From Phragmites australis (lineage: Eukaryota; Streptophyta; Magnoliopsida; Poales; Poaceae): a stretch of DNA of 64,000 bases. The DNA is taken from positions 479,001 to 543,000 of the forward strand of contig NC_084933.1 of NCBI RefSeq assembly GCF_958298935.1, written 5' to 3'. Shown one piece after another: positions 11,060 through 23,231 of the stretch. How positions within the stretch are numbered: position 1 is the stretch's first letter; the number at the start of each line of letters is the position of its first letter. The notes beneath the pieces were generated by a model. It was not told where the DNA came from, did no database searches, and was given only the letters and a program-made list of their open reading frames with translations. The position numbers were made by a program, and so were the translations under genes.

Positions 11060-14000
11060 ATAGTGCAACTCGCCGTGTAGATTGATGACTTCAGATATCA
11101 TGAACTCGGCGATCCGTTGTCGAATCTCCAGGAGTACAACATCATCGAAAAAATAAGCTAAAAAATCAGGCATAATTTGACGTGTAACCAATGTCATGTT
11201 ATCATGGAATTAAACTAATTACTGAAATTAGTTACGAATAAACTTGTTTTGAACTTACATCGGGGGATTTCATTTCCTTTGCTCGGATCGTGAGGAGCAT
11301 GTTCCACGCAACATAAAAGAAAATTTACTGTTAGATCAAAAGGAAAAAAAAACAGTAACAAAGAGCATTTGGTAATATGTTTAGTAGCATTTATCATGAA
11401 TCCGGTCTTGTGTGCCAGTTTACGTCCGTCTTTTGCGTTGTAGTCAGGATTAGCTCAAAGCTACTTGTAAAAAGCCCTGCATAAAGAGGGATCGATTAGG
11501 GAACATTTGAATATTAGAAAAGTTAAATATGTAAACTAAGCCAGACAAAACTTGTGCATCGAGGAGTCCTTTTACAACACTGTAATCACGCTCTCTAGGT
11601 TTGCCTATTGGTTATACTGGTCTTTACGAGTCAAGGTACCACACCAAGTTCCACTTTAGTTAAATGACCAGTAAGACTCAATGACCATTAGTGTTGTAGG
11701 CGTCCAACAAGTAGTTATAGAGAAAATGATCCTATTAGGTTATGATTGTGATTTTGGTGATTAATGATAACATAGTCATTGGGACTAAAATGTTTATCAA
11801 GAATATATGATTAGTAGGTCTCATAGATGTAATACATAAAGAAGTCACCGGAGCCAAGACAAAGTTTGATTGAATTGAAGAAGTCCCAGGAAAAATGACT
11901 ATACCGGATAGTCCGGTGATACCACAAGTGTACACACTGGAGAATTTTCCAGAAGGATGGAAAACTGAACTGAAATGAGATTGTACTCACCGGAAGGACT
12001 GGTGATCAGAATAAGTATACACTGGAGCATTTAACAGAAGCTCTACAACTGTCAAAGACTAAAGATCAATACACTGGAAGGTCCAGTGATGAAAAGACAA
12101 TGCACACCAGAGTGTTTTCCAGAACTCAAAGAAGATGAAACTACACACACCGAAAGGTCCGGTGATCAAAAAATCAATACATCGGACAGTTGAACAGTGA
12201 AGAAGTTGGCTCGGTTAGGCTCAAGTATACACACTGGATAGTTCGGTGATGGAGATGAAATATACACCAGACAATTCGGTATTTAGAAGTGATTATGAGT
12301 GGGTTCTAATGGCTAGTTTCTGATGTTGTACACACTGGATAGTCCGGTGTTTGTACTACTGTTGTCACGAGATCATCCGGTGTTCAAGTAAAATTGAGCC
12401 GTTGGAGCAACAACTAGTTAGCGAGTTTAAGGCTATAAATACCCACCCACTCGGCCATTTGATGGTGCTAGAGTCTAGAGAATCCTATATACACTTGAGA
12501 AGACATCCAAGGCATCAAAGTGCTAAACGTGATCATCCAAGGCAATTAGCACAGCATGAGAAGAGTGATCAGTGCTTATAGGCCTAGAGAGAAGTGTTGC
12601 TAGGTGCTGCAACCTAGAGAGTGGATCAATGAGTGATCCAACCGTATACCGAGAGGTACGCCAACGCCTTGGAGTCTTGGTGGCTCGCCGGTAACTTGTT
12701 GACTCTCCGACTTGGTGTGGAGAGGCGGCAAAAAGATTGTACGGGGATACGGAGACCGTTGTCTTTGTGACTAAAGCTGTGAAGTGAAGACAATGTACAA
12801 GTGACCAGAAGAGAGGTTAATGGTGAGACCTTGCCTTGGTGACTTGGTAGCTCATCATGCTTGAGGCCTTATCTTAGTGACTTGGTACCTCAAGAGTCAT
12901 GACCGGAAGAGACTTGGAGACCGAGAGCATATCTTTTGTGGAGCTCCAACATGGACTAAGGGTGGCTTGTGTGCCATCGATATCACGGGATAAAAATCCC
13001 TTATGCCAAGTTTGTCTCTCTACCTTATTTATATTTTCGTATTTACATACTTGCAGTATACCTTCCTAGAGTAGGTTGCAATCCTCTTGAGTGGTAGAGT
13101 AGACACACTAGATAAACCTAGAGCACATTTAGATATAAATTGAGATAGATTTATCTTGTGAAGTTTTTGGAGCCATTAGTTTTTTTAAGTGTCTTAATTC
13201 ATCCCCCTCGTAGGACGCCACCGTTCCTCACAATAGTTCATTTTAGAATATTGTTGCATTGCCCTGGCCATATAGTCCACAACGTAGTCACTATGAAGTT
13301 GGATGATGGAGATTGTAATTGCCTCAGGGTCAAGAAATCCGATAGGCTCCTTATTCTTCTTTATTTCTTTAATCAAGTGTCTACAGATAAGAATATAGTT
13401 AGATTTAAGACTTAATGGTATTAATTAATGAATGTCCAGTTTCAAGGGACTCATAATGTGAAGATCTGTAATAACGATACATCCATGTATCAAGGTTGAA
13501 GAGGTCATATAAGTCATTTTAACCCAGAAGGAAGTAGTTGTATTCAGTTAAGAAGTGTCTGTATTTGTACTGTACGACTATGGATTGAGCCTTGGTATCT
13601 CTAGAAGTCTGCATGTAGTAATTATGCAGGTCGACACATGATTGTCTTGCCCTTATTAGGTCATCTACCGTCATCAAGGGCTTCCCATATTGGAATTTTG
13701 TGTTGGCACCAGTCCATGCCACTCCAATGTCCGTGGACTTCTTCGTCGGTACAATGGGCTTCGACCTCTTCGGTAGGTGCTTATTAGAGCCTTTCTTCGT
13801 GGCTCCCTTTTCCTTCTTCTTTGGGCTTTTTGGGGGAGACAAAATTGAAGCTGGAAGTGAGGCCGTCAGATGCGGAGGAGAAGGCAGTAAAGTCAGCTTG
13901 TTTGGAAGAGGAGAAGGAAGTGAGGGGCGCAGCAGCGGTGCAATTGAACCTCGTCCCGATTGGGATGCACTGGAGACCACGATGTCGCCCCTCTTCTACT

Positions 14001-14264
14001 AGATCCTTTGACGAAGAGTTTCACTAGAGTTGTGACTTCATCATTGGGGGGGGGGGGGAACTCCAACACGTGATTGGTGGCATTGTTAGGTACCATGTCC
14101 ACCATAACCATGGTATAGCCAGCACGTATCGGAACCGTATGTAAGATATGGACATCTGGAAGCACATAGCCCCTTGCAACCTCGATGTAATACCCTCCAG
14201 GCCTGATTACAAGGCTGCAGGGCATGGACCCTTCTAGCACGTCAATCGTATACTGCTTAGTCAC
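11060..14264 (-). pseudogene. CACTA second ORF: Ulp1-like (C48) peptidase, interrupted
   Basis: Minus-strand fragments follow the order of the Ulp1-like proteins encoded by plant CACTA elements. The first (14264-13893) has the conserved GGYYIEVARGYVLPD region. The second (13980-13519) is a basic Pro/Lys-rich part followed by NTKFQYGKPLM. The third (13420-13240) contains IGFLDPEAITISIIQLHSDY. The fourth (about 11726-11530) contains NGH, VWYLDS and a YSVVKGLLD segment. The fifth (about 11325-11260) contains FYVAWNMLLTIRAKEM. The last (11160-11060) contains IRQRIADFMISEVINLHGE. Stops and frameshifts are frequent, including one directly after the NGH histidine where a Trp is usual. A copia-type LTR splits the peptidase domain between the third and fourth parts. 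The protein is non-functional. Confidence 0.7.
11727..13235 (+). mobile_element. Copia-type solo LTR inside the Ulp1-like ORF
   Basis: The left edge reads TGATCCTATTAGGTTATG and continues with a GTGATTAATGATAACA-like start. The right edge has TTTTTTAAGTGTCTTAATTC, then CCCCCTCGTAGGACGCCACC and CCTCACA. These edges resemble LTR ends of the SIRE/Maximus copia lineage of grasses. The interior carries repeated CACCGGA/TCCGGTG half-sites. I see no primer-binding site or coding region, so it looks like a solo LTR. Coding remnants on both sides belong to one Ulp1-like frame, which places the insertion after the CACTA element. The exact ends and the target duplication are not clear. Confidence 0.6.
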
Positions 14265-14299
14265 GATGGGTACTAGTTGATCAACCTCCTTGCAGGTGC

Positions 14300-16100
14300 A
14301 ACTACTCTTTCGTTCAGTTTCGGGGCTAGCTTTATCTGGGATGGAAATCTCTATTCTCTATGCTGCAAGCGTTTGCATGATGTTTGTATAAACTTTTCGG
14401 GTGATGTCCTGTGTCAATACATTCACATCCACTGCACCTGACCTCTTCCTCTTCTTGTACATTTTGAGGTCTTCGAGAAAGCCGTATTTCCAGCCCTAGG
14501 AACCGGATACACCTCACACTCGACTTGAGTGCTTCGGGTTTCCCAGTGCCACTGAGAGAACATCATGTTCCCTGACCCCGGTGAAAGAAACTTGGCTAGA
14601 TTCGGCTGTTTTTCTTTTACTTTATCTGCAATTAATTGGGTTTTTCTGTTTCTAAATGTGATTTCTTCGCTTTTAGACATATAATAACATGACTCTAAGG
14701 ATAATACATTTGAATGAATTAGCAAGGAATCAACCATAAGGTTAAGTGAATTCATATGCAAGCAGTTTTGATGCAAGTATGTGAGCACCTACAACCTAAC
14801 CAACTATGTCCTCCTATCCAGGGATCAACATCATAAACATAACGATACATGAAACCATCTCATAACCAACATCAACCATCACAACCACTTCCCACAACGA
14901 AACTCTACGATTGATGCAAATGGATAGAAGCATGCTCATGACCGAAAGCGCGGCAATTCGAATTAATCTTACACCCTATAGGGTGTACATCTTTACCCAC
15001 ATGATACGAGGACCATTTGGCTTGTGCGACCCGCTAAAATCCACACAAGGGGGTACTTGTGACAACCTTTCCTAATAAGCCCCAACCGTTTGAACATGCA
15101 CTTATAGGTGCAGTGGTCATCTAGAACTACTCCCTGAGCAAACTAGATACCTCTACAAGCCTATTATGCCCATAACACCATAGGCTCACACGCTAAATGG
15201 TCATAGCTACAAAGGTATTTAGCTCATCCGTCCCATAGCCGGATACGTGGTAAGTACGGAAAAGTGTGAAAGCCAACTGCAACAAGGAACGATGCTTAAA
15301 TGATGCAAGTGATTTATGGCATCCCGGTTCCTTCCCCGACCTACCCCTAGCACCACCCACATCTTGTCTCATCCTCACATTCATACACCGCAACATCATT
15401 TTCATCGTGAAAGTAATTAAGTCTTATAGCCCACGAATGATGGTCAAACCACCGCTAAACTTCTACCGAGGACCTATGCATTTCTAAGCATCTCAAATAA
15501 CTTTTAAGTTAGAGAATGACATGTTATACCCAGGTTATAAGGATAGAAAACATCAATAAAACAAGGTAGGAGTGATGCAACAACATAGGTTCTACCCACA
15601 TAACCCGACATCAACTCGCTATCATGCACAACATACATAAAGCGATAATTTATCAATTTAGACTCCACAAGATCCAAATTATGAGGTGAAATATTCTTAG
15701 ATGCTTGCCTTGGTGCTCAACTTCAAAATTAATAGCAACAAACTCCGGATAGCCCCCGATCATGCCTGCGTCACGCTCTGCTCCTTCGTTCTCCAAGGAA
15801 GAGCGCATGCAATGCGATGAGCATGAAAGAGGTGCAATGAGATATGCTACAAGATGCATAAAGAATGAGGATGCAATACAATAAGCTAAAGTACGAAGAC
15901 ACGCAATAGAACAAAGAAGTTTTTGATCCAAATGACTTCTGAAATTCTGACAGAATACCGAAAGTTCCGGATTCAGGTCGAAACTTACGGGTGGTACTCT
16001 GAATAGTGGTTCTCGGGTTGGCAAGTTCTATTTAACCAGAAGTTTCGGATTGAGGTCAGAACTTCTGGACTACTCCGAATAGGGGTTCTCGGGTTGGCAA
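14300..16100. repeat. Unassigned dispersed-repeat block (LTR-like)
   Basis: There is no credible gene here. A minus-strand ORF at 14788-14423 has no family I recognise. From about 14,800 the sequence resembles repeats common in panicoid genomes and is probably LTR or internal non-coding retrotransposon DNA. It lacks recognisable protein motifs, a primer-binding site or clear termini. The last 140 bp hold a 76-bp tandem repeat. Confidence 0.4.
15950..16100 (+). repeat. About 76-bp imperfect tandem repeat, 2 copies
   Basis: Two copies each end TTCTCGGGTTGGCAA, at 16024 and 16100. They share a body containing TCCGGATT.AGGTC and a GAATAG.GGTTCTCGG block. The second copy directly abuts the CACTA terminus at 16101. 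Confidence 0.65.
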
Positions 16101-17337
16101 CACTACAAGGGGAACGCCCCTTTAACAACGGATATATGCGTTGCTAGAAGCCCTATTATGTGTTGTACGGGCTATACCAACGCATGTAGTATCCGTTGCA
16201 GGAGGTGGCGTTGCAAGGGTCTATTGCAACGCATATGTATGTGTTGGTAAGAGGTGCAAATAAGTGTTGCAAGCTAGCAACGGTTATATTAATGTTTCAC
16301 CAACACATAAATATGTTGCTATCTAGAACAAGCACAATATTGTTTAGATAAACCGTACATAGATTTCAGTTATTTTCTGGACTTCAGATTCCTCATGGAC
16401 TAAGAAAACAATAATAGAAAACAAACCCACATGTCATGAGAGCTCTCAAAAGAATTTTTATCAACGACGTTTGCAACTCTGATGATGCGTCTTTTTCCAG
16501 CGAGAACCACATAGCATTTCTTCTTTGTTGTGTCAGCCACATAAAATACTTGGCTAACATCTTTAGCGAGTACGAAGAGTTCAAACTTGTATCCAACATG
16601 CTTGAGATCAACGCTAGTGAATCCATACTTGTCATTAGTGACACCCTTTACCCCATGTACCCAACGACACCGAAATAGGGCTACCTTGAATCCCAAGTAG
16701 TTCAGCTCCAAGATCTCCTCTATTTGACCATAGTATGTGTCCCTCTGCATCTTGTTGTCATAAGCATCTATATGGACACCACTGTTCTGGTATATGTTCT
16801 TCTCATCTTGGGTAACTATGTAAAATGTGTATGTGATTATATCATACCATTGATATGTCATAATTTTGTATAAGTTTTTTTATCAGAGCACTTGTAGGAG
16901 TACTTGATTGTCTGATGAGATCTTGGAACCAAGTCATGAATATTTGCATATGTTGCCTCGGAACCCAAGCTTTGGTCTGCCCTGGATTCTCTTCAAGTAG
17001 CATCTGCTTGTGCTCATCGACATATGGGCACACTTCGCTCATTTGTTCCAGCATGAGGAAATGAGCTTGGTCGTATGCCTTCGGATCAGAAGTTATTGCC
17101 ATCTTCCTCAGAACCCCTACACCTGCGAGCCTCCCCTCATGGCAAGACTTAGGAACGTCAATTGGGTTATTTGGGTCAATGTAATCAACAGACCACTCTA
17201 ATGCCTCCTCCGTCGTGTAACCCTGTATGATGCAACACTTAGGAAAGGCTCGATTCCTTATGTACGACTTGAGAACACCCATATATCTTTCATATGGAAA
17301 CATGTGATGCAGAAACATGGGGCCAAGGTAGTGTATC

Positions 17338-18095
17338 TGTAGGTGATATGCCCTAGAGGCGATCACATATGCGGATTGGATCTGCAAGTGGGATTTAATA
17401 TGATTAAAGGTCCATTAGGGTTTAGAGTCATAATGGGCTTTATTGTGATTAAAGGTCCATTAGCGTACTCTATATAAGAGGAGGAGGAGTTGTGGGCACA
17501 AGGGTTGATCCCGCCAGAAAACCGTGGCCGCCACCTCTTCCTGAACTCCCTGCGAATCCCTATTCGGGTGCGCGGTGCTAGCATACCGACGTACGGTGTT
17601 CCATCCCTGTGCGTGTGGATATCGTAGAGATGCTACTACTATTGCGGCATTAATCTTCTCGGCGTGAAGATCACAGTGCTATACATGCTCTGTGGTTGAT
17701 AAGGTGATCGACTACTTCCTATTCGTGATTGGGGACGCGATCGAGGCCTCCCCGTCGTGGTCGCTGCTTCCTCTACTTGGTCGAGGAGCACAACCACCTG
17801 CTCAGAGTTGGTCGAGGAGCACAACCATCTGCTCAGAGTTGGTTGAGGGGCACGATCACCTGCTCGGAGTTGGTCGAGGAGCGTGACCACCTGCGCGGGG
17901 CTGGTCGTGGATCTGATCGAGAAGCTGCTCGAGGAGTTTGACGTGCACGATGTTGGATCGGTCTACTCCAACTTTTCTTCTGCTGCACTACCGTCGAGTG
18001 GTAACGATTCATGATCCTCTACTTGCATGGTTTCCTGGTTGAACGCGGTAGATAAATTTTGATTTGCGCTAGCGTAGCCTACCCGTTTCCCAACA
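17338..18095 (+). mobile_element. Solo LTR of a copia element (Angela-like), target duplication GTATC
   Basis: This 758-bp unit begins TGTAGGTGATATGCCCTAGA and ends CCCGTTTCCCAACA, like Angela-type copia LTRs. GTATC occurs immediately before (17333-17337) and immediately after it (18096-18100), a perfect 5-bp target duplication. A possible TATA box (CTCTATATAAGAGG) lies at about 17469-17482. No internal retroelement sequence remains, so it is a solo LTR formed by LTR-LTR recombination. It splits the DUF4218 region of the surrounding transposase, and the frame would be continuous without it. Confidence 0.92.
17777..17900 (+). repeat. 31-bp tandem repeat, 4 copies, inside the solo LTR
   Basis: Units start at 17777, 17808, 17839 and 17870, with a fifth partial unit at 17901. 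The unit is TTGGTCGAGGAGCACAACCA followed by YCTGCTCAGAG. The first two units are nearly identical and the later ones diverge. A 31-bp period does not keep a reading frame, so this is not a protein repeat. Confidence 0.9.
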
Positions 18096-20409
18096 GTATC
18101 TCCTTCACTAGGTGAGCAGTGAGATGTACCATGATATCGAAAAAGGATGGCGGAAAATACACTTCAAGAATACATAAAGTCTCAAAGTGTCTTTTTTCTA
18201 GCTCCACTAGTGAGTTTGGATCGAGCACCTTTTGTTCAATTGCATTGAAGAAAAAGCACAGGCTTGGGATAGCCTTGCGAAACTTAATTGGGAGGATGTT
18301 CCTAATAGCTACCGCAAGCAATGACGCTATCATCACACGGCAATCATGGGACTTTATTATGGAGAAATTCATTTTTAGCTCTTTCACCGAAATAAATCTT
18401 GCAATGTTGGACGAGTAACCGGAGGGAACTTTCACATTGTGCAAGAACTCACATAATTTTCTTTTTGTCCTTCTTGGAGAGAGTGATGGCTGCTGGGGGT
18501 AGGTGTTTTCCTTTGTCCATATCATGGGCATGAAGCTCCTTAAGCCCATTTCTTTAAGGTCAGCTCATGCATTCTCATGATCCTTTCCTTTTCCCTTCAT
18601 TTGGAGCAATGTACCAACCAGACTCTCACCAATATTCTTCTTTACATGTATGTTGTCAATAGAGCGGCGAACATTTAATTTTCCCAATACTCTAGCTCAA
18701 ATAGTTTGATTTCTTGTTCCATATTCCTTTTTGTTCATCATCCTTGGAGGATTGTTTTGCTTTCCAAGGACAACATTGGTATTTTTAACCTGATTATGGA
18801 CATCTTCACCGCTGAAATGCCTTGGATGTAACACTTTCTCCCTTGTGCCATTGAACTGCTTGTCTATCTTTCGGTATGGGTGCTTCCACGGAAGGAAACA
18901 TCGATGCCACATTGAGTTGTTCAACCTCAAACTGCATGTGTCATCTAAGAAGTGGGGGCAAGCTTCACCTTTTCTTTTGCTCTGACCTGACAAGTTACGA
19001 AGTGCTGGCAGATCATTGATGGTGACAAACAACATGCGTGCAAGGTAAAGTACTATTACTTGTACTGATCCCAAACCTCGACACCTTCTTACAAGAGTCT
19101 CTTAAAATCATCAACTAAAGACCTGAGGTACGCATCGATATCATTGCTAGGTTGTTTCGGTCCTAATATTAAGATTGAAAATATAATGTATTTTCGTTTG
19201 TTACAAAGCTAGGGTGGAAGGTTGTAGATCGATAATACAATATGCTAGGTGCTATGTGAGTTACTCATATTACCAAATGGATTCATGTCATCTGTGCTCA
19301 TAGTAACCTAATATTTATCAATTCTGTAGAGAACCAACCAAATGTGGAACCAATGGTTTGCCACCAAGTGGAAACCGTCGGGTGCCGTATCATTGTGTCA
19401 TTCTTACGACCCTCCTTATGCCAACACACCAATTGTGCCTCATTTCTGTTAGCAAATAAATACTTCAGACGGGAAATTATAGAAAAATATCACACCACCT
19501 TCCTAGGAGGCCCTTTACTTTTCTTGTCTCCATCCTTGTCACCACTGTCATTTCTATACTTATATCAATGGGTTTCACAAACGGGGCATTGATCCAGCTC
19601 TACATACTCTCCAAGAAACAAGATATAATCTTGCTTACATGCATATATTTTTCTATTTCCAGTCCTAAAGGACAAATTATCTTCTTCACATTGTAGATGC
19701 CCTTGGGCACCAAGTTCCCCTCTGGTAGCATGTCCCTTAGCAGATCCAGTAATGCTTCAAAACTCTTATTAGTCCAACCATGAATTGTCTTCAGTTGTAG
19801 AAGTTTTAGATTCCCAAATAGCCACGTGTACTTCTCCTTACAGTTAGGATAAAGGGGCACCTTGGAATCTCGCATAAATTATTAGAATTTAACAAACTCA
19901 ACACTATTATACTCGTTGTGCCGCTCAACATCCCGCACCATCTAGTCCACATTCTCCACAAAATCCTCGAGATCATTATCATTGAAACCTAATATGTCCT
20001 CATCCGTGAGATCATGATCCATATCACCAGGTGTAAGTTCTTGATCCACACTGTCGGCATGGAGGCCTCGATCCACCTCTCCTTCGTTAAGACCTTCATC
20101 GCCATGTTTATTCCAACATGTATAATTCTGTTTAAATCCACGCATGACCAAGTGCGCATGGACATTGTCTGGTTTTAGGAACTTCTTATCACTTCTGCAA
20201 TCGCGACATGGATAATACATTGCCATTTTACCATGATCTTTCATATCCTCCAAAGCAGCACTCATTAAATACTTCACCCCGCTTAGGTACTTCGAACAAG
20301 TCTGGGTCTCAAGGTACATCCAACTTCTATCCACCATCTACAATATAAAAACATTCATTCTTCATTAACAATTACCTTAATTATGTGATTAAACATATGA
20401 TTAAAAATT

Positions 20410-22835
20410 CTATATAATTACACTAGGTCTGTGGCATCTCGCGGTAGATCGAGCAAACCTAGTATCAAATCTAACATTTTTTAAATACAACTCACATTGG
20501 GAAGCAGATAACGTAATTTTAGATTGTACCTCTTTCAGCAGGGCATCAATGGATGAAATCTCTTTTATCTTAATGACACCATGCTTTGTCTTCTGATAGC
20601 ACGAGAGCAACTCCTTCTGATGTTCTTGCAATTCCTCTTGAATCGCACTATTATCTTCTTCAGATAATTCATTAAGCGTAGATTTGTTGCCACTATTTAC
20701 ATCAGCTTTGACCAAAATACCTTTATTTCGGTCTTGATCATCAATTGTTTTAGCACGAAATTCAGATGGTAGCACCATAACTTCTTTTATCTCAAGCATA
20801 GCCGTCAATTCAACAATAGCCAGGTTTTGTTCTTTGCTTTCTATTACAACTGGCTTTTCTTTTTCTAAAACCGACTCTAACTCCACATTTTAATTATAGG
20901 AACTCACAATCTTCCACATTGAATTAATTAATTCTTTACTACCTTTAGACCGCAAAAAATGTTTCACATATCCTACATGCTTCATTCTGTTCATGTCAGG
21001 TTGCCCCCCGATACTTTTAGGCCCTATATATTGCTCGGTTGTGAGCCGAGTAAACATGGAATCAACTTGTTGTTCTGTGCTAAAAATATACGGCTTTAGG
21101 GTATCACAAGAATACGACGTTGTGGGCTGCACATATGATATATCTTGTTGGGGAACACTGAAATAAGTTTCCGGCAATGAATTACATGGAATACCGGAAA
21201 TTTGGGATAGTGTGGGAGATACACTATGTGCTACAGTGCTGTATGGAGGTACATGCATACTTGCTGAATTCTCATCTATTCGGCCATAATCATCAATGGC
21301 GTATGGAGCCAAATTATACGTATTATGTGTTGCATATGGTGCTAAAAAAGCATAGGGTGTAACCTCCGTTCTAGTGACACATGGTGTAGCATATGGTGAT
21401 TCAATATAATTCGCCGAATGATCAACATTACTGCAGCCATACATCTCATTCATCGGGATAGCTTTTTGTGTAAGCATAAACGGTGAAACACTTGCCGATG
21501 AATCAAGAGGTCCAATTTCTTGTTGTACACTACTAAAATTATTTACATGTGATGGCTCATAATTATTGGCTGAACCCATCATATCAATTCGGCCGTAATG
21601 ATTATTCATCGGTATGCTAGTTTGAGACACACTAGGTGATGAAAATATTGCCGATGAATTAGGAGGTACAAATTCTTGTTGCATGCTACTAATATTATTA
21701 AAATTCGATGTACTGGCATTATTCAACATGGTATATTGTGTCCCATTACCACCATATAATCCTTGCACAGTACTTTCATGACTATAGAACACATGCATAG
21801 CAGCATTAACAGATCTATTTAATGTACTTGTAAATTGTACCTCGGGCATGGCGTAGATGGATGGTGTGATAAAGTTGTTCGAATTGATCTTGAGTCCATA
21901 TTGCGCCATGGCTGAAGAAGTCAATTCCCCAGTGGAGTCGCCAAAATTGTTGGCACAAAAATATGGATCCTCGCGCCAACACATGAGCACCTCGTGTGCA
22001 ATCCGCAGCGACACGCTGAGGGAGTACAACCTCGGGGGTAACTATTGCGCTTTCACGGAAACGAGCGACCAATTTACGAGCAAATCGGCCAAGGATAACT
22101 AACCCGGCGAGCAGCACCTGTGAAGCCTAGTCTGGCACTGCGGCAACAGATCTTCGTTAGCAATCGCACTCGAGAGGGACCCTGTCAGGGCACGGTTAGC
22201 CGAGATCTTGTCCTTGGTCATCGAGATCAAGAACGAGTAGTAGCACGAGGAGGAAAGAGGAGGAACAGGACTAAAAGAGCTAGGCAAAAGATGAAAGATA
22301 ATGTAAATTGTGTTTGATCGATTGGTTGATGTCCTCAATCGGCCAAGATCCTCTCATATTTAAAGGGCAGCAGGTCTTAGCTGTAAGAGATCAGGACTCC
22401 AAATTCAAACCGAACAAGACTTACAGATATAATTCGGCTATGCCTACCTGATCTCCAAACTTTCTATAACAAACATATATTTCCTATTTGAACACGTAAA
22501 ACTCTCATATATCTACCCAAATACGCTTTAATGTAGTTCGACCTTCTTAGATTCAGCCAACTCTTCCATTTGTCTGGAGACCAACTGCATGAACAAACCA
22601 TGATCACTGGTCGCCTGGTCATTGGTCATGACCACTGATCGTGTTTACTCGTCTGAAATCATTGTTCAGTGCTCTGAAATCACTGTTCATTGATATGAAA
22701 TTATTGTTCACTTGTCTGAAATCACTGTTTACTGGTCGGAGTTTACTGTTTATCTGGTCGTGCTACTGTTCACTAGTCGAGGGTACTGCTCACTGGTTGG
22801 AGTACTGCACACTGTTCACTGGTCAACTAGAAAAT
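20410..22835 (-). mobile_element. Ty3-gypsy fragment: one LTR, primer-binding site and gag-like ORF
   Basis: On the minus strand an LTR-like region runs from about 22,835 to 21,948. It has a TTTAAATATG box near 22,350 and ends GTGCCAACA. It is followed by TTTTGGCGACTCCACTGGGG, the primer-binding site form typical of the Tat/Ogre gypsy group (tRNA-Arg type). A long ORF begins MAQYGLK at 21909 and continues to 20893. After one in-frame TAA (20892-20890) the same frame stays open to 20410. The protein is Asn/Ser/Pro/Tyr-rich and low in complexity. I infer gag from its position but see no zinc knuckle. No pol or second LTR is present. The outer LTR edge is approximate. Confidence 0.55.
22615..22832 (-). 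repeat. Degenerate tandem repeat of about 20-27 bp in the gypsy LTR
   Basis: Roughly nine loosely spaced units carry CTGTTCACTGGTC or TCTGAAATCACTGTTCA and variants (for example TTACTGGTC, TTCACTAGTC, CTCACTGGTT). The array lies at the outer (U3) part of the putative gypsy LTR. It is too diverged to define one unit exactly. Confidence 0.6.
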
Positions 22836-23231
22836 TTTCAAAACCAAAATTCTTCATAATATATCAATTTCGGTCATCAACCGTTGGCTCCTCCTCACAG
22901 CCATCTTTTCACAACTCAGAACCGGCTGCACGAGGAGATGGCACTCCTGGGTGAGGTGCGATCGATCTGTAAAAAAACATGCATCGTGTGCGTAATTATT
23001 CAGGAAAAAAAGATGGAGAAAATGGAACGAGTGGCTGGATGAATGAAACGGCCTTGCAAATACAAAATAGTGCAAAATTCTTGCTTGTACAGTGACACTT
23101 GAATTCCTTGTTTGGTTGCTGGGAAATGTGAGCAGTAATAATTGAGGTATACAAATACAACTTATCGGGAGGCAGACGATGCCTTTGTGTGACTTTTGTC
23201 GTGGTAGTGGTGCTAGAATAATCAGTCGCAT
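22836..23231. other. No recognisable gene
   Basis: The sequence between the gypsy fragment and the 81-bp repeats contains no supported coding region, no RNA gene and no transposon terminus that I can see. Confidence 0.4.

Larger units (their letters stand above)
16101..20337 (-). mobile_element. CACTA transposon relic (TNP2 type), one terminus preserved
   Basis: The terminus CACTACAAGGGGAACG sits at 16101, preceded by CAA (a possible 3-bp target duplication). Subterminal repeats at 16125-16320 carry variants of CAACGCATATG and GCGTTG in both orientations. The TNP2 coding remnants run on the minus strand toward this end. The opposite terminus is missing. Just past the TNP2 start the sequence changes to a gypsy-type fragment. 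Confidence 0.75.
16393..20337 (-). pseudogene. TNP2-type CACTA transposase pseudogene
   Basis: The fragments occur in family order on the minus strand. The transposase-associated domain is at 20337-19942, starting MVDRSWMY and followed by YPCRDCRSDKKF and a Cys/His region. The next piece is at 19875-19600 (KTIHGWTNKSFEALLDLLRDMLP). A TNP2 core piece follows at 19074-18697, with NDLPALRNLSGQ, ACPHF and RCFLPWKHPYRK. The DUF4218 first half is at 18549-18101, ending LTAHLVKEI, and its second half is at 17337-16842 (HYLGPMFLHHMFPYERYMG). A DUF4216-like end is at 16861-16400. A solo LTR with target duplication separates the two halves of DUF4218. Other breaks are frameshifts and stops. The protein would have excised and inserted CACTA elements but cannot be made now. 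Confidence 0.8.

Noticed and set aside
22599..22835. Possible CRISPR-like array of CTGTTCACTGG units
   Set aside because: The units and spacers are irregular, the genome is a plant's, and the array lies in an LTR-like region.
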